DNA from: Xylogone sp. PMI_703
Taxonomy: Eukaryota > Ascomycota > Leotiomycetes
Direction: 5' to 3'
NCBI GenBank assembly: GCA_021399445.1
Contig: JAJTUQ010000007.1
Location: 620,001-684,000 of the forward strand
DNA length: 64,000 nt
The notes under the pieces: generated by a model
Seen by the model: only the letters and a program-made list of their open reading frames with translations
Databases searched by the model: none
What the model was told of the DNA's origin: nothing
Program-made: the position numbers and the translations under genes
Shown: positions 58,125 to 64,000 of the stretch, piece by piece
How positions within the stretch are numbered: position 1 is the stretch's first letter
Layout: each line of letters starts with the position of its first letter

Positions 58125-60837
58125 TTAGTACACGCTGTCTTCATTGTCATCAGCTCCTTGCGAGATCATCGAAGGAGTGGAAACAGCTGAAGAAGCTTCG
58201 ATGTCGTCTTCATAGCCTACGAGGGCCTGTGAGTGGAGCTTGAATGATTCTCCCATAAGTTTGGTGATACTAATACAACGTTAGTCTGGGTCATGTGGAA
58301 ATAAAAGGATTATTGGAAAAGTAACTCACCCCCAAACGACAACCTCGTCAATCATGCTGCCCCAGAGACGTGCCACGGTTGAGCTGAGCTTCGAGTTGTA
58401 GCCAGCGGTGTCATCATCGAAGAGACTCCTGACTTTGTGGTACATGGCCTTTTCTTCTTCAGTGGCAGGCTCTTCGTCGTGTTCCAGGCGATAAAGCCAC
58501 AAGCTGAGGATAACCATAAGGTCCAGTCCACATAAAGGATGCTCAACACTCCAGTTGGTGGCAGATGTCCTTGCCACCCAGCGAATGCCTTGTAGAGCTG
58601 CGGTTTCAATGCAGTTATAGCATTCCTGGATAACCTTGATCATCTCGCTGGATCGCTTGACCTTGTCTCGCGCATTCGACATGGCAGCAGCAACTTCATA
58701 TGAGTCATGATATCTCAATGCCTCTTGGATCGACTTTAAGTCAACCTCCAGACGAGCCCTGGTGTTGCGGAACATTGCCATGGCATTGAAGATCAATGGA
58801 TGACCCTTGTGTGGAGCGCTGAGAGGAACAGAGACGGTCTCTGGTTCGCAAAGCTCCAGGGATTTCTCCCAGGTCTCCAGCGCCAGACGAAGCTTGTATT
58901 CCGTGACGACATCCTGAAGAGCCTCAGGACTGCGCTTGTGATACCACACTTCGAGGAACAACGCATTGATCATCACGCGCGTGGCAAAAGCGCTATAGCG
59001 CAAAGGTTCTCCTTGGAACAGGTTGTCATGTGCCTCAATGAAAGATGGAATCTGCGAAGCCTTGACCTGCTCTCGCCATGAGGCCTCATCGATAGAGCCG
59101 AGATTCCACATTGCCTCAGTTGAAGGTAGGGAAAGATCTTCGAACTCGTTGAAGCTGATCGCAGGTGTGTGGTTGAAAGTCAGAGTCAACAAGCCAAAGA
59201 AGATGTACACTGCGTAATAGGTACGACGGCAGCCTTCATCCTCAACCCATTCAGCCTGAGTTGGCTGCGCGCCCTCGCGGGCCTCAGTTCTGAGCTTAAG
59301 CTCGTAGCGGTTGCCCGCGACCATGTTGGCAAGCAAGCTCTTGATGGAGCAAGCCCATTCGAGACCCTTGGGGTCACCGCTCCAGCTGGCAAAGATCATG
59401 TTGAGCAGAGAGCTTTGCATGGTCCAGAGAGGACACTTGCGCGAGCTGAAGTTCTCCTTGTTCTGCAGGAACTGGTTGACGAGGACCTTGGAACCAATGT
59501 GCAGCATGTAAGCTTGGTCTTGATCAAAAGCATACAAGGCACCAATGGACAGGACGGCCAACAGAAGTGGCGGTGACACCTTGGTAGGCTTGAATGATGA
59601 TGGATGCAAGAAGGGCAAGTGATGATGGAACAGGCTGAAGTAGGTCGCAAGATATCTGTTCAACGAGGCGAGTCCCGGAAGACGGAAGCTATCAGGAATG
59701 GCTCGTTCGCTATCATTGCCACGGATGTTATCCAAGATTACATTGCGATCCTCGTCAGTGAGGACTTGCGGTGCTTTTGGAGAGGCCGACGATGACACTG
59801 GAGATCGGTGACCAGCTACTGGGGACTGTCCTCCCATGGCCGAGGCAATGGGAGAGTGCTGGGCTGGGGTGCCAGCTCCAGATGCAGGCAGTGAGTTGAT
59901 CATGGACTGCAGAGCTGGGACAAGTCCGTTGTATGTCGATGAAGCATGCTTCATGATTGGGGGCAACTGGTTGGGATGGGGCTGCATCGAGCCAACAGTG
60001 CTGAAGGAGTTCTGGGAGTCGTGAGACCCGGAAGTAACAGACGAGATCGAATGCGACTTGGGCTCAGTGACTGACTGTGGCATGAAAGAGTCCCACTGCA
60101 CCTGGGGTAGTGAGATGGCTCCCGAGGGATAGGTGACCGACGGCTCCATGAGCGCGGCTCCATGAGGGGAATACGCCATTCCAGGCCTCGTCTCGTAGGG
60201 GCCGACGCCCGCATTGCGCATTGCGGCAGTCGCTTTGTGGTGCAAGTCGGTCATCAACATGGCCGCTGTTTCGAGATCAACCATGCCATCGCTGCTCGCC
60301 TCGATCTGCTCCAGGGCAGATGTGTCGATGGCGATGGCCGTCTTGGAAGACGCCGTCACGCTGGTGGTCTTGGGACCAGCTCGTCGCTTCACGTCGCTGT
60401 GCAGAGGGATACCTCCGTCCTTTGCATGCACGGTGCGATCATGTCGTAGTAATAAATCACGTCGCACGAATGTACTTCTACATTTCATGCACTTGAAAGG
60501 GCGTTCTTTGGTGTCTACAGAAGCAGCAAGATAGCGTTAGTGATGTAATTAGAGCAGGCGTGATGAAATGCGGAGGAAAGGAGAGAGGAGAGAGGTGGGT
60601 TCGCGAGCCGAACGCAACCAACAATCCACGCGACCCCCTCTCTCACCTCCCTCGAAGAGGGGAAACATGATGGCAACACTTACGAGATCTCTCGTGTCGA
60701 CTGCGATGCTCACTCCGGCTGAAAGCCCGATTGCAGAACTGGCATTTGTATTTCTTCTCTGGAGCCAGAGAGGACTTTCGCATGGTGGTGGACGAGGCAG
60801 TGGTGGGCTGTAACATGGAGATGCTAGCCACCGGCAT
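58125..60837 (-). CDS. C2H2 zinc-finger transcription factor with fungal_trans domain
   Basis: Three exons (60684-60837, 58330-60514, 58125-58269) give 827 residues. Two C2H2 fingers are complete: Cys32, Cys35, His48, His52 and Cys60, Cys63, His76, His81, joined by HTKERPFKC, close to the canonical TGEKPF linker. The first intron splits the codon of His52. Residues about 90-270 are disordered and S/P/Q-rich. The fungal-specific transcription-factor domain runs from about 290 to 700 (LATYFSLFHHHLPFLHPSSF, LLLAVLSIGALYAFDQDQAY, WVEDEGCRRTYYAVYIFFGL). The C-terminal exon is needed: it adds ITKLMGESFKLHSQALVGYE and an acidic end. C2H2 pairs with this domain occur in regulators of lipid, carbon or stress genes. 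I cannot name the orthologue. Confidence 0.88.
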
Positions 60838-61149
60838 TGTGTGGACAGGAAAACAGCGAGCGAGCGAGTAATACCGCGTGGAAGGGATGTCTTGACTATT
60901 TCACAGAGCGATGGTTGAAATCGTCTGGCGCGCGGGCGGGGGCGTGGGACTTAAAGTGCGACTTGATTCTGTTGATTCGTCTTGGTGATCATTTGTGTTT
61001 GCTTTCTGTTCATCGATGTTGGTATTGTGGGATATGGGGGATGGCTCGAGCCAAAGTCGCGATCTGGAAGTCGCGAGGGGAAAGCGTGCGAGTTCGAGAG
61101 GGGAGATGAATGGATATTGGACAACGCAATGCCGGATGCGAAGCCTTTC

Positions 61150-61335
61150 TAATATACCTGGGTGATGGTCGATGGGGGGATGAATGAAGGAGGAAGAAGG
61201 ATGGAAGGGGGGCGCCGGAAGGGAATAATAAAAACGATGGGAAAAGGATAGCGGGCAAAAAATGGAGGGGAAGGGGAGGGAGATTTGAGAATAAAGGGAG
61301 CGCCAGAGGGTGGGAAGGGGAGAGGGCTTAGCGGG
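61150..61335 (-). promoter_or_regulatory. Pyrimidine tract, probable leader of the C2H2 regulator
   Basis: Read on the minus strand, this is a long C/T-rich stretch 310-500 nt before the ATG at 60837. It resembles the CT tracts before the 2619 and 41493 genes. The transcription start itself cannot be read from sequence. Confidence 0.4.
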
Positions 61336-61573
61336 TCCTGCTTGCTGGGTGTGTGCAGAGTTGTGGGCGGGGTTTGTTGCGCTTGCTGCTCTGCGCTGCG
61401 TTGCTTTTGGGGTGAGGCGGACGCGTGCTGGGGCTGGGGGCCCTCGTGCCGGCTTAAAGCGGCGCCGGGCAGCACGCTCCGCGAAGAGAGAGCGAGAGAG
61501 ACCAAGGTCTGCGTGGCGACCGCCCGGGTTTGCCGTGGCAGGCCCCTTCCCTCGATGGCTGCTGCTGGTGCTG

Positions 61574-61655
61574 CTTGCTACTTGCTACTTGCTAACTACT
61601 TGTTATGACTTGCTATTACTTGCTACCTGCTTGCTTGCTTGCCCTTCTGCTTTGC
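61574..61655 (+). repeat. Degenerate CTTGCTA/CTTGC repeat
   Basis: Imperfect tandem words ACTTGCT, CTTGCTA and CTTG recur over about 80 bp, ending in GCTTGCTTGCTTGCC. This looks like simple-sequence slippage upstream of the regulator. Confidence 0.6.
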
Positions 61656-64000
61656 TTTGCTATGGTAGCTGGGCCCAGAGCCAGAGTGGCTAGAGGGCCT
61701 GCTCGCCAACGTCAACTCATGCCTGCCTTACATGAGCTGGTCGCTGAGCTGCTGCTGCTGCCGCTGCTGCTGTTCTGTGGTATTTTTATATCGACCTTGC
61801 ATGACGACGGGCCCTATGCCACTTAGCTCTCCTCTACGCAAGCAGCGAACGCGGTGTTACAGCTCTGACAGGCCCAGTGGCAGCCCAGCAGCGTCTGAAC
61901 GGTGCCCAAGTGCTGAACTGTTTCTTACATTCTACTGTGCAGATAGGTGCCCTATGGCTAGTGTACGGGGCTAATTGATCAATGATTTGCTTCTTTTCTC
62001 TTCGGTGCTATTTTGTGTGAACAGCAAGGTAGAGAGGACCTGTGTGGCCGTGCTCATCCCTCATTATTACCCATTGCCACACCTCCTCGAAATGTAATAA
62101 CACAGTAAGCACGTGTATCTGTGGACCATACAGCACAAGCACAGTGCTTTTGCACAGCACAGTAATACCACAGTGAACTCACTTTGGTTGATATTATCAA
62201 TGTCCGTGTTCATGAATAGTACCGTACAATACTGCGGCGGTGGAATAAACTCGCCCCCATATGCAGCCTCCATGTCTGGCGTCCGCGTTCGTTCATGTCG
62301 TGCCGCCGCTCTTTCGTGGTTCATGACGAGCCCTTTCCCCTCCGCTAATTTACACACGCGTGAGCATCGATGACAGCACAACACCGCAACGTTCGAAGAG
62401 GGGCTTGAGGGGCATCTAGAAAGGCAACGCAGACGCAACATCAATGGCTCACTTCCTGTACGACACTGAAATAGGCATGAGCAATGGAGGAGGTGAGTTT
62501 CAACAGATCATGCCTCGTACTTTCATGGGCCCCTCGAGGCGCAAACTGGCCATGCATCCGGCCCCGTTGTGGCCTGCTGTGGCTCGACTGCTCCGGGCTG
62601 GTTGTTCTGCGCGCACCGCCAGCAATCTATCGGTCTGGTGTACAGCACTGTATCTGGCGGTGCTAGGTGCTGGGTTTGCTGGGTTTTGCTGGTGGTTTTC
62701 GCTCACCGGCACTCTGTACGGGCTGCCCAGGACGGCAGTGGTGCCGCCAGAGCAGGGCGGGCAGTTAGAGAGAGGGGGAAGGTTGAGGGGCCCAGAACTG
62801 CCAGCGCACCACACTGTACTGTAACGAGCCGTTAGGTGGTAGAAGCCCCCGAAGGCCAGGGCAGCAAGCAACCCGAGTCCGGCCCCTCTGTCGCGCTCTT
62901 CCTCCAGCGCCCGTGGCAGGTGCGTTTAGGCGGGTTGTGCGTGTGTGCCCTAGGCGGTGCGCGCCTGCTGCTAAGGCTTGCCCCACGACCACCAACCCCA
63001 CCACCCACCGCCAACAGCGAGGGGCTGGCGGTACGAAGAAGAGCTGGCGTGCCAAGCCAGCGTGACCTCAGCTATCGAGTCAGGGTGTTCCCAGGAAGTC
63101 CCATGGACGCTGGCTCGCTGCTTTGTCGCCCAGGCGAGATGACGAGCGGTTGGCGAGTCGACGCGACTAATTGTGCCAGTGCCAGAACTGCCAGAGAACG
63201 AGCAAAGTGCCACTGCCCACACCGTTCGCTCGCAGCGTGCTGAGCGCGAGTCCTCATCGGGCGGCGTCACGGACGATCGAGGGAGGTCGAGCGCGCGTCT
63301 TAGGTCAATGGCTCACTGTGCCGGAAAGGTGCTGCAAGGGGAGCAGAGCTGGGCTGCATTGGGCTGGTCCACCACCCTTCGCGGAATCGTTGCTCAGATC
63401 GCCCTTCCTGCCCTCCAGACTTTCGCCGGCCAATCGAGATCCCCCTCCCGCCCGCCGCTGCAGTTCTGTCGTCCCATCTCCCCCTCGTGCCTCATCGTCC
63501 AGCGAACCTCATGCGGCGGCGTCACCACTCCCGACCTGAGCTCTCTTGCTCGTCCCGGATCCTCTGGCGAACGGGCGGTGCCGGTCTTGGATAGGCCAAT
63601 ATCTCTCCAGAATGGCCCAATGCCCCTCCAGCGTGGCCTAGCATAGCCCAGGACCAATCCAGTTCGTGTTGGGTACTTGTACTGTAGGTACTCTGTATGG
63701 CCCAGAGCACCTCTTTCCCCGACGTACACACAGTACAACGCTCCTCTCCTCCAGCCCCTCGCAAATTGGCGGGAGCTTCCAGGCGGGTCACGGCCGAGGA
63801 ATCCAGGCATAGCGGTTGCTGGCCCCCCTTGCCATGTGAAGAGCGGGGATCAGGTACCGGACAGCCAAGTCCCTGTCTGGCTTCCCCGGCAGGTGCAGTT
63901 ACTTCATAAAAGGTACCGCCTTGCACGGCTATCGGAACCAGCCAGCAGAATGGCGGTCACGCCTGGCGATATTCCAGACCTGCCAAAAAGGCCGTGAAAG

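Larger units (their letters stand above)
60838..64000. other. Gene-free GC-rich region upstream of the regulator
   Basis: No supported gene lies in the last 3.2 kb. The + strand is purine-rich at about 61150-61335 (pyrimidine-rich on the coding strand of the regulator), a likely core promoter or leader. CTTGCTA-like slippage repeats occupy about 61574-61655 and a GCTGCTGCTG run lies near 61748-61772. From about 62500 on, GC content rises and many overlapping frames appear on both strands, typical of stop-poor GC-rich DNA, not genes. Confidence 0.55.

Noticed and set aside
62500..63926. Several overlapping 100-157-codon frames on both strands
   Set aside because: GC-rich DNA has few stops, so long frames arise in all frames at once. 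None shows domains or splice-consistent extension.

Overview
The window is nuclear DNA from a filamentous ascomycete (Pezizomycotina). Genes have many short introns (about 50-80 nt, GT-AG, often with a CTAAC-type branch site), both strands carry single-gene transcription units, and orthologues of yeast housekeeping genes (RRP5, SPB1, YPT7, ATG16, DOT1, TIF3, FMP27) sit beside Pezizomycotina-type genes (large-subunit catalase, WSC-repeat secreted peroxidase, CDT2, C2H2 plus fungal_trans regulator). A Leotiomycete is my guess, but nothing seen fixes the class. All exon models were built by hand; each one closes in frame from ATG to stop.

Left part (1-20.6 kb): a gene-poor start with one 15-bp hairpin, a low-complexity hypothetical protein (2619-4133), an EH-domain protein of the Irs4/Tax4 type (6267-8150), the giant Fmp27/Hobbit bridge-like lipid-transfer protein (9712-18492, one exon) and a small multi-pass membrane protein (19729-20576).

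Centre (21-39.5 kb), the gene-dense block: eIF4B/Tif3 with five very small 5' exons including a probable 3-nt one; RRP5 (1777 aa); a YML020W-like hydrolase; a YML018C/THI74-like transporter; YPT7 head to head with ATG16; and DOT1 with a GC-AG intron. The order YML020W - YML018C/THI74 - ... - DOT1 echoes two duplicated regions of the S. cerevisiae genome, so it looks like old gene order. YPT7 and ATG16 both act in autophagy and share a 445-bp divergent promoter.

Right part (39.5-64 kb): an intergenic region with a 13-copy octamer repeat; a secreted class II-like haem peroxidase fused to three WSC domains; a JMJD7-like JmjC hydroxylase; SPB1 and CDT2 (divergent); a large-subunit catalase with two perfect CRE/ATF sites upstream; a BTB/POZ protein; a two-finger C2H2 transcription factor; and a gene-free 3.2-kb GC-rich stretch that probably holds the leader and promoter of that factor.

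I found no tRNA or rRNA gene, transposon, CRISPR array or secondary-metabolite cluster. No wholly new multi-gene system is evident. The best leads are splicing oddities (microexon, GC-AG intron, competing acceptors), the peroxidase-WSC fusion, the stress sites at the catalase gene, and paired GATAAG sites shared by the two ribosome-biogenesis promoters.
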